This document shows, piece after piece, positions 54,601-62,240 of a stretch of DNA of 64,000 nucleotides (its first letter is position 1; each line of letters opens with the position of its first letter). The stretch comes from Leisingera sp. ANG59 (GTDB taxonomy: Bacteria > Pseudomonadota > Alphaproteobacteria > Rhodobacterales > Rhodobacteraceae). A model generated the notes under the pieces. It saw nothing but the letters and a program-made list of their open reading frames with translations, ran no database searches and was not told the DNA's origin. Where the stretch lies: NCBI RefSeq assembly GCF_013317235.1, contig NZ_WLCM01000003.1:62001-126000 (forward strand), written 5' to 3'. Both the position numbers and the translations under genes were made by a program.

Positions 54601-54981
54601 GCAGCGGAACTGCTTTCCGAGGCTTCTGATGTTCTTAAAACCGCCGGCTTGTCCCACGTTTTCGCCCCGGAAACCCTGGCAGAAATTCCCATAACCGCAG
54701 ATCTGAACGGTGACCGTCTGCATGGCATCATCGACCGCCTGATTGTCACACCGGACAGGGTGCTGGCGGTCGACTTCAAATCCAATGCCACAGTGCCTGC
54801 AACACCTGAACAATGCCCCGAAGGGCTTCTTCGCCAGATGGGGGCCTATGCTCATGCGCTCGCCCAAATTTACCCCGGCCGCACCATCGAAACCGCATTG
54901 CTCTGGACCCGCAACGCCACGCTAATGCCGCTGCCGCACGAACTTGTGACAGCGGCGCTGATGCGGCGTCTGGAACCTTGA
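51628..54981 (+). CDS. addA: Double-strand break repair helicase-nuclease AddA
   Basis: A 1117-residue UvrD-like helicase fused to a nuclease. Walker A is LAANAGSGKTKVL (residues 23-35), followed by LCLTYTKAAASEMQNRL, TIHSFCSSLLRRFPLEAG, HILVDEAQDTSPVQW (Walker B), VVGDKKQSIYSFQGADP and the late motifs VMSVHGSKGLEAPIVIL and LLYVALTRAEKWL. The C-terminal nuclease has GIIDRLIVTPDRVLAVDFKSN. It pairs with AddB (overlapping genes). The TGA stop lies within the putative trxA promoter. Confidence 0.95.
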   Translation: MTIRDAASEAQFRAARPDASTWLAANAGSGKTKVLTDRVARLLLKGVQPQHILCLTYTKAAASEMQNRLFKRLGEWAMLGDPALIAALTELGEVNTAAGDLAKARTLFARAIETPGGLKIQTIHSFCSSLLRRFPLEAGVSPQFSEMDDRAGQLLRAEIMEDLAQGAEAPLVDALARHVSDSDFETLTSAICQRRADFGEPLDWNGLLDLFGLPEGFDETALEALVFLGGEEELLQRTRDMLGQGGTTDQRAAAKLAGITKPTLADLSTLESVFLTGAGAKEPFTAKVDKFPTKKLRESHLSLMDQLEPLMRRVEDARAKRLALTATRKSHDLHRFAAAFLPEYERRKQLRGWLDFDDLILKARQLLNDPGVAAWVLYRLDGGIDHILVDEAQDTSPVQWNVIEKLAQEFTAGEGARSDVERTIFVVGDKKQSIYSFQGADPDAFDRMQQEFGNRLAETGAGLQDASLDFSFRSSAAILKLVDLVFKDSPRAGFRKDALHRAFKSDLPGRVDLWPVVEKVEDDEDPDWTSPVDRPSSRHHTVILAERIAGSIKQMIDTGATIPEDGPERGTFQRRPVQAGDFLILVQRRSDLFSEIIRACKKAELPIAGADRLKVGAELAVKDIAALLRFLALPEDSLSLAEALKSPFFGWTEQALFDLAHRREAMYLWPALRDRAGEFPDTMAVLDDLRANADFLRPYDLIERILTRHGGRQKLLGRLGPEAEDGINALLSQALAYERTDVPSLTGFLVWMQTDDLEIKRQMGAAGNMIRVMSVHGSKGLEAPIVILPDTAKRQAPRDAEIMLADGTPVWKLPKDQMPPAMLAAREAAQEKLQNERLRLLYVALTRAEKWLIVAAAGDAGEQGDSWYRLAEQAMREGGATEFVCPGGSGLRLQHGEWGGLPLVEPPVSQIEKHCLPEVFDRPARAYEAPAPALSPSDLGGAKALAGDLGLDEDAAKARGSRLHLLLEHLPGRPEGMWPQLAGNLLQDAEDAAELLSEASDVLKTAGLSHVFAPETLAEIPITADLNGDRLHGIIDRLIVTPDRVLAVDFKSNATVPATPEQCPEGLLRQMGAYAHALAQIYPGRTIETALLWTRNATLMPLPHELVTAALMRRLEP

Positions 54982-55006
54982 CGATCCGTTAAGCCGTACC
55001 TAGGTT
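54978..55006 (+). promoter_or_regulatory. Putative trxA promoter
   Basis: TTGACG (54978-54983) and TAGGTT (55001-55006) with a 17-base spacer, giving a start near 55013 and a leader of about 30 bases. The -35 overlaps the addA stop codon, so trxA can be expressed apart from the repair operon. Confidence 0.45.
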
Positions 55007-55043
55007 CCAACTCCAGTTGCCACACACTCATGGAGACATGCAT

Positions 55044-55364
55044 ATGTCCACCGTAGCCGTCACCGACGCCACCTTTGACGCCGAAGTCAAGAACTCCGAT
55101 ATCCCCGTTGTGGTGGATTTCTGGGCAGAGTGGTGCGGTCCCTGTAAACAGATCGGCCCGGCTCTGGAAGAGCTGGCCGCGGAATTCGGCGGTAAGGTGA
55201 AAATCGCCAAGGTCGACGTCGACAGCAACCCGAACGCCGCCGCCGCCATGGGCGTGCGCGGCATCCCGGCGCTGTTCATCTTCAAGGACGGCCAAGTGAT
55301 ATCTAACCGCGCCGGCGCTGCTCCCAAGGCCGCGCTGCAAAGCTGGATCGAAGAGTCCATCTGA
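55044..55364 (+). CDS. trxA: Thioredoxin 1
   Basis: A 106-residue classical thioredoxin. The active site is WCGPCK with Cys31 and Cys34; the cis-proline loop is GIPALFIF and the buried aspartate is in VVVDFWAEW. It reduces protein disulfides, including MsrA/MsrB and ribonucleotide reductase. ATG 55044 was chosen (GGAG nine bases upstream); ATG 55038 would add two residues but leaves too little space after the ribosome site. Followed by a strong terminator. Confidence 0.96.
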   Translation: MSTVAVTDATFDAEVKNSDIPVVVDFWAEWCGPCKQIGPALEELAAEFGGKVKIAKVDVDSNPNAAAAMGVRGIPALFIFKDGQVISNRAGAAPKAALQSWIEESI

Positions 55365-55388
55365 GCCGGATCCAAGATTGATTTCCAA

Positions 55389-55418
55389 GGGCTGCCCCCG
55401 CCGGGGCGGCCCTTTTTT
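55389..55418 (+). terminator. Terminator of trxA
   Basis: Stem GGGCTGCCCC (55389-55398) / GGGGCGGCCC (55403-55412) with one G-T wobble, 4-base loop, then TTTTTT. Confidence 0.93.
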
Positions 55419-55515
55419 GTTTTGGGCACTGGCTTATTTGCCGGTAGCAAACTGGCTCTTTTCTTTGCACTGGTGCCCTGCAACGGTCCGCTTTGAAACA
55501 GTTAATGGAGGCAAA

Positions 55516-55863
55516 ATGGCCAAGACACGGGTACTGGTGGAATTCGGCATGGGCACGTCGCTGAGGCGCGAAGACTATACTGAAGCCGCCCGCCGCGCGA
55601 TCAAGGACGCGCTGTGGCACAACTCCGTCAGCATGGCGGAGGTGTTTGATTTCCGGAAGGAAGACATGATCATCGACGCCGAGATTGGTGTGCAGGAACC
55701 GGAGGCGGTGGACATAGCGGCGCTGCTGGAAATCTTCCCCTACGGTCGGCCCAGTATCCAGGTTGTGGAAGGCGGACTCAACATTGAAAAACCGCTTGGC
55801 GGACGCACGGTTATAGCCAATGCAGCCGTGGTTGTATCCTTCGATATGGAGGCGGCGGAATGA
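55516..55863 (+). CDS. Lin0512-family protein, copy 1
   Basis: A 115-residue protein of the Lin0512 family (no known function): EFGMGTSLRREDYTEAARRA, DALWHNSVSM, then IGVQEPEAVDIAALLEIFPY and VVEGGLNIEKPLGG. It is paralogous to the next gene, sharing the E-G-x-G, DYT-AARRA and IGVQ-PEAVD blocks. ATG 55516 follows ATGGAGG. It overlaps copy 2 by 4 bases (ATGA), so the two are likely made together and may form a heteromer. A TTTGC-CGGTA-GCAAA dyad (55437-55451) lies 65 bases upstream and could be an operator. Confidence 0.82.
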   Translation: MAKTRVLVEFGMGTSLRREDYTEAARRAIKDALWHNSVSMAEVFDFRKEDMIIDAEIGVQEPEAVDIAALLEIFPYGRPSIQVVEGGLNIEKPLGGRTVIANAAVVVSFDMEAAE

Positions 55864-56231
55864 GCGAAAAACGCATTATCCTTGAAATGGGCACCGGCAA
55901 CGACCTCTATAGTCAGGACTATACCAAGGCCGCCCGCCGTGCGGTGCAGGACGCGCTGCATCATTCATCTATCTCCCTGTTCGCCAAGCTTGGTATCGAT
56001 CACAGCGAAATGCGCGTTAATGTGACCATCGGGGTGCAGCAGCCAGAGGCAGTCGATTGCGATCTGGTAGCGCAGGACTTGCCGCGGGGCAGGGCTAGCG
56101 TGCGTGCCGTCAAGGGCGGGCTGGATGTAGATGATGCAGAATCAGGCAGCCGCCATGTGGTGGCCACTGCGGCGGTCGAGGCCTGGCTGCCGGATCAGGC
56201 TGGGAAATACAAAATCGCCACCCCTGAATGA
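55860..56231 (+). CDS. Lin0512-family protein, copy 2
   Basis: A 123-residue paralogue of the preceding protein: EMGTGNDLYSQDYTKAARRA, DALHHSSISL, IGVQQPEAVDCDLVAQDLPR and VKGGLDVDDAESGSRHVVAT. The conserved blocks line up one for one with copy 1, but the C-terminus is longer (WLPDQAGKYKIATPE). Function unknown. The start overlaps copy 1, and the stop codon abuts the leftward terminator of the DUF1127 gene. Confidence 0.82.
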   Translation: MSEKRIILEMGTGNDLYSQDYTKAARRAVQDALHHSSISLFAKLGIDHSEMRVNVTIGVQQPEAVDCDLVAQDLPRGRASVRAVKGGLDVDDAESGSRHVVATAAVEAWLPDQAGKYKIATPE

Positions 56232-56257
56232 AAAAAGCCGCCCGTTTCTGGGCGGCT
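56231..56257 (-). terminator. Terminator of the DUF1127 gene
   Basis: Perfect 8-bp stem AGCCGCCC (56236-56243) / GGGCGGCT (56250-56257), 6-base loop; on the minus strand it is followed by TTTTT. The stem may also slow the convergent Lin0512 transcript. Confidence 0.88.
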
Positions 56258-56283
56258 CATTCCAATATCTTGACCATTGCAGT

Positions 56284-56475
56284 TCAGATCTTTGCGATGT
56301 CAGCACGGCTCAGGCCGATATCGTCCAGCTGTGCGTCGGTCAGCCGGGACAGAGCCTTGCGGGTCTCGCGGGCTTCATACCACGCAACGATGGAGCTTTT
56401 CACGCTGGTCATCGCGTCGACCACGCGGAGAACGGTGACTGCTCCGAGCGGCGCATGAATGTTTGCGGTCGTCAT
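56284..56475 (-). CDS. DUF1127 small protein
   Basis: A 63-residue protein with the C-terminal DUF1127 motif: WYEARETRKALSRLTDAQLD followed by DIGLSRADIAKI. Small arginine-rich DUF1127 proteins in alphaproteobacteria bind RNA (for example the Rhodobacter CcaF1 protein) and act in RNA turnover or stress responses; here the basic content is modest. ATG 56475 has AGAAGGA upstream. It is convergent with the Lin0512 genes and divergent from hslV, sharing a 220-base region. Confidence 0.88.
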   Translation of the reverse strand: MTTANIHAPLGAVTVLRVVDAMTSVKSSIVAWYEARETRKALSRLTDAQLDDIGLSRADIAKI

Positions 56476-56641
56476 TTGCGCATATCCTTCTAAGAAACAG
56501 CCGACCCTGTGCCGGTTGTGAGCCCCATGTAGGATGCGCGGCTGAGTCCCGCAATTGCCGGTTCAACAGCCCCGCCTTGCGCTTTCTGCATAGCAGCAAA
56601 AGCCCTGCAGCCGGTGCAGCACGCGGGATCCGGCCCTGTCC

Positions 56642-56670
56642 CTTGTGCCGGCGTGGGGATGGTTCCATAT
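56642..56670 (+). promoter_or_regulatory. Putative heat-shock (RpoH) promoter of hslVU
   Basis: CTTGTG (56642-56647), 17 bases, CCATAT (56665-56670). This resembles the RpoH pattern (CTTG plus a C-rich -10 ending ATnT) and leaves a 20-base leader with ACGGAGG before hslV. hslVU is under heat-shock control in many proteobacteria, which supports the reading. Confidence 0.5.
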
Positions 56671-56695
56671 AGGGGGCAACTTAACGGAGGCATTT

Positions 56696-57253
56696 ATGGC
56701 AGACGATCAATTCCCCGGCTGGCACGGCACCACCATCATCGGCGTCAAAAAGGGCGGGCAGGTGGTCATCGCCGGCGACGGCCAGGTGTCGCTGGGGCAG
56801 ACAGTGATCAAGGGCACCGCCCGCAAGGTGCGGCGCCTGTCGCCCGGCGGGTTTGATGTAGTGGCGGGGTTTGCCGGTTCGACCGCGGATGCGTTCACCC
56901 TGCTGGAACGGCTGGAAGCCAAGCTGGAGGCCACCCCGGGCCAGCTGGCCCGCGCCAGTGTCGAACTGGCCAAGGACTGGCGCACCGACAAATACCTGCA
57001 GAAGCTTGAGGCAATGCTGATCGTCACCGACGGCACCGACATGTTCGTGATCACCGGCGCGGGCGATGTACTGGAGCCTGAACATGACGTGGCTGCCATC
57101 GGCTCCGGCGGCAATTTTGCCCTGGCTGCCGCCCGCGGCATGATGGACAGCGATAGATCCGCCGAGACCGTGGCCCGGGATGCCATGGCCATCGCCGCCG
57201 ATATCTGCGTCTACACCAACGGAAACCTGACCGTCGAAACCATCGGCGGCTGA
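56696..57253 (+). CDS. hslV: ATP-dependent protease peptidase subunit HslV
   Basis: A 185-residue N-terminal nucleophile peptidase. The mature enzyme should begin at Thr12 in [14 protein letters not shown] after removal of an 11-residue propeptide, longer than the one-residue leader of E. coli. [38 protein letters not shown] and [14 protein letters not shown] are HslV hallmarks. It forms the double hexameric core degraded-protein chamber fed by HslU. ATG 56696 follows ACGGAGG. Two AT-rich hairpins separate it from hslU. Confidence 0.96.
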   Translation: MADDQFPGWHGTTIIGVKKGGQVVIAGDGQVSLGQTVIKGTARKVRRLSPGGFDVVAGFAGSTADAFTLLERLEAKLEATPGQLARASVELAKDWRTDKYLQKLEAMLIVTDGTDMFVITGAGDVLEPEHDVAAIGSGGNFALAAARGMMDSDRSAETVARDAMAIAADICVYTNGNLTVETIGG

Positions 57254-57300
57254 GAATTTTCCTCAAAATTCTTAGCAAAACTTTTTGTCAAAAGTTTTGC
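57254..57300 (+). other. Two perfect AT-rich hairpins between hslV and hslU
   Basis: Hairpin 1: GAATTTT (57254-57260) / AAAATTC (57265-57271), 4-base loop, directly after the hslV stop. Hairpin 2: an 11-bp perfect stem GCAAAACTTTT (57275-57285) / AAAAGTTTTGC (57290-57300), 4-base loop, 17 bases before the hslU start. They are striking AT-rich islands in a GC-rich region. Possible roles are mRNA processing, differential stability of hslV and hslU, or attenuation; there is no T run for termination. Confidence 0.75.
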
Positions 57301-57316
57301 CCCGGAAAGGACTGAC

Positions 57317-58627
57317 ATGACCGATCTGACCCCCCGCGAAATCGTCTCGGAACTGGACCGCTTCATCATCGGCCAGAAGGAAGCCAAGCGCGCCGTCGCG
57401 GTGGCGCTCCGCAGCCGCTGGCGGCGCAAGCAGCTGGACGACGATCTGCGCGACGAGGTATACCCCAAGAACATCCTGATGATCGGCCCCACCGGCGTCG
57501 GCAAGACCGAGATCTCCCGCCGCCTGGCCAAGCTGGCCCGCGCGCCTTTCATCAAGGTGGAAGCCACCAAGTTCACCGAAGTCGGTTATGTCGGCCGGGA
57601 CGTAGAGCAAATCATCCGCGATCTGGTGGACAGCGCCATTGCCCAGACCCGCGAGTACATGCGCGAGGACGTGAAGGCCAACGCCCATAAGGCGGCGGAG
57701 GACCGGGTTGTGGAAGCCATCGCCGGCAGTGATGCCCGCGAAGCCACCCGCGAGATGTTCCGCAAGAAGCTGAAGGCGGGGGAGCTCGACGAAACGGTGA
57801 TCGAGCTGGACTTGGCCGACACCTCCAACCCGATGGGCATGTTCGACATTCCCGGCCAGCCCGGCGGCGGCAACGTGGGGATGCTGAACCTTGGCGACCT
57901 GTTCGGCAAGGCGATGGGCGGCCGCACCACCCGCAAGAAAATGACCGTTGCCGAAAGCTATGAGGTGCTGATCGGCGAAGAGGCCGACAAGCTGCTGGAC
58001 GACGAAACCGTCACCCGCACCGCTCTGGAAGCCGTCGAACAGAACGGCATCGTGTTCCTGGACGAGATCGACAAGGTCTGCGCCCGCCAGGAAACCCGCG
58101 GCGGTGACGTCAGCCGCGAGGGCGTGCAGCGCGACCTGCTGCCACTGATCGAAGGCACCACTGTCAGCACCAAGCACGGGCCGGTCAAGACCGACCATAT
58201 CCTGTTCATTGCTTCCGGTGCCTTCCACATCGCCAAACCGTCGGATCTGCTTCCGGAACTGCAGGGTCGCCTGCCGATCCGGGTTAACCTGCGGGCGCTG
58301 ACCGAAAAGGACTTTGTCCGCATCCTCACCGAGACTGACAACGCGCTGACGCGTCAGTACACTGCGCTGATGGGCACCGAGGAAGTCGAAGTGACTTTCA
58401 CGGAGGACGGTATCGCTGCACTGGCCAAGATTGCGGCCGAGGTGAACCAGACAGTGGAAAACATCGGCGCACGGCGGCTCTATACCGTGATGGAACGTGT
58501 CTTCGAAGAGCTCTCGTTCACGGCGCCTGACCGCTCGGGCGAGGCCGTCACGGTGGACGCCGCTTTTGTAAAAAAGAACCTGGGCGAGCTTGGCCGCTCT
58601 GCGGATGTCAGCCGTTACGTGCTGTAA
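57317..58627 (+). CDS. hslU: ATP-dependent protease ATPase subunit HslU
   Basis: A 436-residue AAA+ unfoldase. Walker A is [17 protein letters not shown] (about residues 55-71), Walker B is [15 protein letters not shown], and the pore loop is [13 protein letters not shown]. The I domain is the central insertion with [15 protein letters not shown] and [14 protein letters not shown]. The C-terminus SADVSRYVL inserts into HslV. It unfolds substrates for HslV. ATG 57317 follows GGAAAGGA. A structured but T-less hairpin follows the stop. Confidence 0.97.
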   Translation: MTDLTPREIVSELDRFIIGQKEAKRAVAVALRSRWRRKQLDDDLRDEVYPKNILMIGPTGVGKTEISRRLAKLARAPFIKVEATKFTEVGYVGRDVEQIIRDLVDSAIAQTREYMREDVKANAHKAAEDRVVEAIAGSDAREATREMFRKKLKAGELDETVIELDLADTSNPMGMFDIPGQPGGGNVGMLNLGDLFGKAMGGRTTRKKMTVAESYEVLIGEEADKLLDDETVTRTALEAVEQNGIVFLDEIDKVCARQETRGGDVSREGVQRDLLPLIEGTTVSTKHGPVKTDHILFIASGAFHIAKPSDLLPELQGRLPIRVNLRALTEKDFVRILTETDNALTRQYTALMGTEEVEVTFTEDGIAALAKIAAEVNQTVENIGARRLYTVMERVFEELSFTAPDRSGEAVTVDAAFVKKNLGELGRSADVSRYVL

Positions 58628-58628
58628 A

Positions 58629-58664
58629 CCGCCATCACCAGGCACAGCTACTGGACAATGGCGG
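58629..58664. other. Bulged hairpin after hslU
   Basis: CCGCCAT (58629-58635) / ATGGCGG (58658-58664) with an inner CCAG/CTGG stem (58638-58641, 58651-58654). No T run follows, so a factor-dependent terminator or 3'-end stabiliser is more likely than an intrinsic terminator. Confidence 0.45.
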
Positions 58665-58708
58665 CAGGTCGGATAGCCTGCGGCCATTTGAATTTGAGGG
58701 CAAGCAAC

Positions 58709-59824
58709 ATGCAGGTTCTGCGCGCGGTTTGTGGTTCTGTGCTTATTGGGCTGGCAGGCTGTGCGGACAGGTCCTTTTCGCCCACAGTCCCCGAAGCCTT
58801 GATCGTTGGCAAACCAGCAACTGTTTTCGCCGCCACAAACCGGGAACCGTTGCCCGATGGCACATTCGGGTCAGAGAGAACTGACGGTATAAGCCTGCTG
58901 GAACTGACAGTTTCAATTCCGCCGGAACATAAACCCGGTTCGCTGAAGTTCGGTTATGGAAACCCGCACCCCTCGACTGAGTTCACGATGGCGGGACGCA
59001 GGAAATTCCAGACTGAGGCGGCTTTTTCATCCAGGCTGAGGCAGGAGCTGGCCAAGTTTCCTGTTAACGAGAGGGACGTGACAGTTTTTGTGCACGGCTT
59101 CAATTCCACTCAGGCGGAAACCGCGTTCCGAGCCGCCCAGCTGACACATGATCTCAATGTTCCCGGCGCAACTGTCATCTATTCCTGGCCCAGCAAGGGC
59201 AAGGCACTTGGCTATGCCTATGACGGCGACAGCGTTCTGTTTGCCCGTGACGGTCTGGAGACGCTGCTGCGCAAATTGCGCACGTCCGGTGCCGGCCGGG
59301 TTGTCGTTGTGGCGCATTCCATGGGCGGGCTGCTGACCATGGAGGCACTGCGGCAGATTGAAATCAAGTCGCCCGGATGGACCGCCCGCAACCTGGGCGG
59401 CGTGGTGCTGATGTCACCGGATCTGGACGTGGATGTTTTCAAGTCGCAAATGACCCGCTTTGCCGAAGTCCCGCAGCCGTTTGCAATCTTCGTTTCGCAA
59501 AAGGACAATATTCTGACCCTGTCGCAGCGGCTGCGAGGATTGGACGGGCGTGCAAGGCTTGGCAATCTAAACAATGCCGAGGAGATCAGTGATCTGCCGG
59601 TGGAGGTTATTGATACGACAGCCTTTGCGGATGAAGCGGAATCACAGCATTTTGTTGCCGCCACCTCACCGGCGCTGCTGGCGCTGCTGAACGGTGCGCG
59701 GGAAACAGCGCAGACCTTTGAGCGCGATCAGGACCGTCTGCGAAGGATCTTGCCTGGCCAGATCGTTATCCGGGATAACGCAATTGAAATCGCACTGGAA
59801 GGCCCGCCGTCGGACAATAGGTGA
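58709..59824 (+). CDS. Lipoprotein alpha/beta hydrolase (DUF900-like)
   Basis: A 371-residue predicted lipoprotein: the signal peptide ends in the lipobox GLAGC (Cys19). The hydrolase domain has VFVHGFNSTQAETAFR, VVVVAHSMGGLLTMEALRQ (nucleophile Ser in SMGG) and a late histidine (ESQHFVAATSPALL). The HGFN and YSWPSKG blocks match the DUF900 group of alpha/beta hydrolases. Likely attached to a membrane facing the periplasm; substrate unknown. ATG 58709 follows GAGGG. Convergent with smr, 7 bases between the stops. Confidence 0.82.
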   Translation: MQVLRAVCGSVLIGLAGCADRSFSPTVPEALIVGKPATVFAATNREPLPDGTFGSERTDGISLLELTVSIPPEHKPGSLKFGYGNPHPSTEFTMAGRRKFQTEAAFSSRLRQELAKFPVNERDVTVFVHGFNSTQAETAFRAAQLTHDLNVPGATVIYSWPSKGKALGYAYDGDSVLFARDGLETLLRKLRTSGAGRVVVVAHSMGGLLTMEALRQIEIKSPGWTARNLGGVVLMSPDLDVDVFKSQMTRFAEVPQPFAIFVSQKDNILTLSQRLRGLDGRARLGNLNNAEEISDLPVEVIDTTAFADEAESQHFVAATSPALLALLNGARETAQTFERDQDRLRRILPGQIVIRDNAIEIALEGPPSDNR

Positions 59825-59831
59825 TGCACCC

Positions 59832-60419
59832 TTAACGGGTGCGCCTGAGATAGACGTAGTAGGCTCCGTCACCGCCATGGCTAATGTGGGCCGGCGTGAC
59901 CTGCAAGACCGCCTGTGACAAGGGCGGCAGGGCAAGCCATTGCGGCACCTTGTGACGCAGCACTCCGCGCGGCACGGGCATCGGACCCGGTTCGTCCCTG
60001 TCCTTTCCCTTGCCGGTTACCACCAGAACCAGCCGCTTGCCCGACGCCTGAGCCGACAGAATGAAACGCGTCAGCGCAGGATGCGCGGTGTCGATCCGCA
60101 TGCCATGCAGGTCCAGCTTGCCTTCCGGCCGGATCTTGCCGCGCTTCATTCGGCGAAATGCCTTCTCGTCCATCTGCCGCGGATCACTGGCCAGGCTGCG
60201 GGCAATCGATGGTTTCAGGTCGTGTTTCACCGGCTTTGGCTTGGCATGGCTGCCAACCTTGAACGGCGCCAGGCGCGGCTCGGGCTGCTTGACCGGTTTT
60301 GGCTTCGGCATAGGCGGAGCAGGCGGCGAGGAATGCGCACCTGGATGCAACCGCTCTGTGTGCTTCACGACCTTTTGCCAGAGGTCGATCTCATCTCCTG
60401 TCAGTTTGCGCCGTGTCAT
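59832..60419 (-). CDS. Smr-domain protein
   Basis: A 195-residue protein with a basic, proline-rich N-terminal region (PMPKPKPVKQPEP) and a C-terminal Smr domain: KLDLHGMRIDTAHPALTRFI (the LDLHG motif), VLVVTGKGKDRD (TGKG motif) and GVLRHKVPQWLAL. Smr domains nick or cleave nucleic acid in other proteins; the stand-alone bacterial function is unsettled, though SmrB acts on mRNA at collided ribosomes in E. coli. It begins where mltA ends (no gap) and is the last gene of timA-mltA-smr. Confidence 0.92.
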   Translation of the reverse strand: MTRRKLTGDEIDLWQKVVKHTERLHPGAHSSPPAPPMPKPKPVKQPEPRLAPFKVGSHAKPKPVKHDLKPSIARSLASDPRQMDEKAFRRMKRGKIRPEGKLDLHGMRIDTAHPALTRFILSAQASGKRLVLVVTGKGKDRDEPGPMPVPRGVLRHKVPQWLALPPLSQAVLQVTPAHISHGGDGAYYVYLRRTR

Positions 60420-61472
60420 TCAAAGATCTTCCGGCAGCATCGCGTAGGCCCGCTGGATTGGCAGCAACACCACCATCCGGCCCGGGTCTTTCATGGTTCC
60501 GGCGGTTTCACCCGCGGCATCACCTGTTCCAACAAAGATGTCAGCCCGCTGTGCGCCCTTGATGGCAGAGCCTGTGTCCTGCGCAACCATCAGTCGGCGA
60601 AGCGGCATGTGGCCGTCCTTTTCAATCCATACCGGTGCACCCAGCGGCGTGTAGGCAGGATCGGCGGCAATGGTGCGCATTGGTGTGACCGAACGATTCA
60701 TCGCCCCAAGCGGCCCCTTGGAGGCCGCCACTTTTCGCACCTCGCGGAAGAACACATAGGACGGGTTGTGAAACAGCAGTTCCTTGCCGTCTGCTGGGTT
60801 GCGCCGCACCCAGGACTTGATCACCTGTGCGCTGACTTGATGGGCATTGTAGACACCACGTCGCACAAGTTCCTTGCCTATGGATTTGTAGGGATGGCCA
60901 TTGGCCCCGCCATAGCCGACACGGATAGTAGAGCCGTCCGGCAGCCGGATGCGGCCGGATCCCTGGATCTGCAAAAAGAAAAGCTCCACCGGGTCATCAA
61001 CCCAAGCGATCTCCAGACCGCGGCCCTCCATCACTTCGCTCGTAAGAATGTCCCTCCGCGGTAGCCAAAGGCCATCGCCCCGTGCCTCAGGCGGCATTTT
61101 ATAAAGCGGATAGCGGAAACGGCCGGTGGGATAGCGTGAACCGTTAAGTTCCGGTTCAAAATAACCGGTGAATAGGGCGGGATTGCCGTCCTCAATCAGC
61201 ACCGGACGGAAAAACAGCTCGAAAAACGCGCGCGCGCCATCAGGCGACTGAGAGCGAGCGGCGTTGCACAGAGCAGCCCAATCCGGATCCTTTAGATCCT
61301 GGCAGGTTCCCAGAAAAACCTCCAGCGCGGCTGCGTGATCATCATCCGCCCAGCCATCCAGCTGGGCAAACTCCAGAACGCTCGACACGGTTTCGGATTG
61401 CGCCCCGGAGGCGGTCATCGCGGCACCTGCAATTGCAGCTGCCCCAAGTGCCCCCCGAAGCGCCGCAATCAT
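60420..61472 (-). CDS. mltA: Membrane-bound lytic murein transglycosylase A
   Basis: A 350-residue secreted or membrane-attached lytic transglycosylase. A signal sequence (RGALGAAAIAGAAMTASGAQ) precedes the MltA domain with FTGYFEPELNGSRYPTGRF, FLQIQGSGRIRLPDG and the 3D-domain catalytic stretch VAQDTGSAIKGAQRADIFVG that carries the essential aspartate. It cleaves glycan strands to anhydro-muropeptides, feeding recycling. There is no lipobox cysteine, so attachment is by an uncleaved signal or it is periplasmic. The start overlaps the timA stop (ATGA). Confidence 0.93.
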   Translation of the reverse strand: MIAALRGALGAAAIAGAAMTASGAQSETVSSVLEFAQLDGWADDDHAAALEVFLGTCQDLKDPDWAALCNAARSQSPDGARAFFELFFRPVLIEDGNPALFTGYFEPELNGSRYPTGRFRYPLYKMPPEARGDGLWLPRRDILTSEVMEGRGLEIAWVDDPVELFFLQIQGSGRIRLPDGSTIRVGYGGANGHPYKSIGKELVRRGVYNAHQVSAQVIKSWVRRNPADGKELLFHNPSYVFFREVRKVAASKGPLGAMNRSVTPMRTIAADPAYTPLGAPVWIEKDGHMPLRRLMVAQDTGSAIKGAQRADIFVGTGDAAGETAGTMKDPGRMVVLLPIQRAYAMLPEDL

Positions 61473-62125
61473 GCGTCCGTCGCAACAAGCTGCCAATTGG
61501 GATCGTCGCTGCCCATGGTGCGGGCAAAGACCCAAGTGTCTTTCTGGCGCTTAACAGCCTTGGGGTCACCTTCCACAATGTCACCGCCGCGGTCACGCAC
61601 GACCGAGGTCAGCTCCCCAACGAAGCGCATGGCAATCTCGGCACGGCCCGACTGCGCATCAAATTGCGCGTCAGCCAGAGTGGTCTCGCGGACACCGATG
61701 AACTCGGCCTCGATCTTGTAGCCCTGGTCCTCGCGATGCGCGACGGCTTCCACGAAGCTGTCGAACACGTCCTCTGCCAGGAACGGCTGAATTTCGTCCA
61801 GGTTTCCATGCTCGAACCCCATAAGGATCATCTCATAGGCGCCGCGGGCGCCTTGGACGAACTCCTGCACCTGGAACGAAGGCTCGACCCGTTTCATCGC
61901 AGCCAGGGCCTGAGCCTGCGGACTGTCTTCTCCCACGTAATCAGTGATGTCGCGGTCCGGTCCGCCTTCGATCACTTCCAGATCCGGGCGGCGGCTCTTG
62001 GCTTCGGACTTCGGCAGCGGCGGCTTTTCGAAACCTTCGCGTGTTCCCAGAACGCTTTTCAAGCGCAGGATCAGAAACACGGCAATACCGGCCAGAACCA
62101 AAAGCTGAATCACAGGCGACTCCAT
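61469..62125 (-). CDS. TimA (Tim44-domain) membrane protein
   Basis: A 218-residue protein with one N-terminal membrane helix (VIQLLVLAGIAVFLILRL) and a C-terminal Tim44-like domain (VQEFVQGARGAYEMILMGFE, DSFVEAVAHREDQGYKIEAE, VVRDRGGDIVEGDPKAVKRQ, WVFARTMGSDDPNWQLVATD). It is the alphaproteobacterial relative of mitochondrial Tim44. Function in bacteria is unsettled. First gene of timA-mltA-smr; divergent from fxsA. Confidence 0.92.
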   Translation of the reverse strand: MESPVIQLLVLAGIAVFLILRLKSVLGTREGFEKPPLPKSEAKSRRPDLEVIEGGPDRDITDYVGEDSPQAQALAAMKRVEPSFQVQEFVQGARGAYEMILMGFEHGNLDEIQPFLAEDVFDSFVEAVAHREDQGYKIEAEFIGVRETTLADAQFDAQSGRAEIAMRFVGELTSVVRDRGGDIVEGDPKAVKRQKDTWVFARTMGSDDPNWQLVATDA

Positions 62126-62240
62126 GGATACCTCATGCTAGGCGTTCGTGCTTTGTTTGAAACCAAAGCGGTCACGTCTTATGTAGGTGACGGGCGGGGG
62201 CAAGTCTACCGCCCGGACGTATGATCGCAAGGAAACCCTT

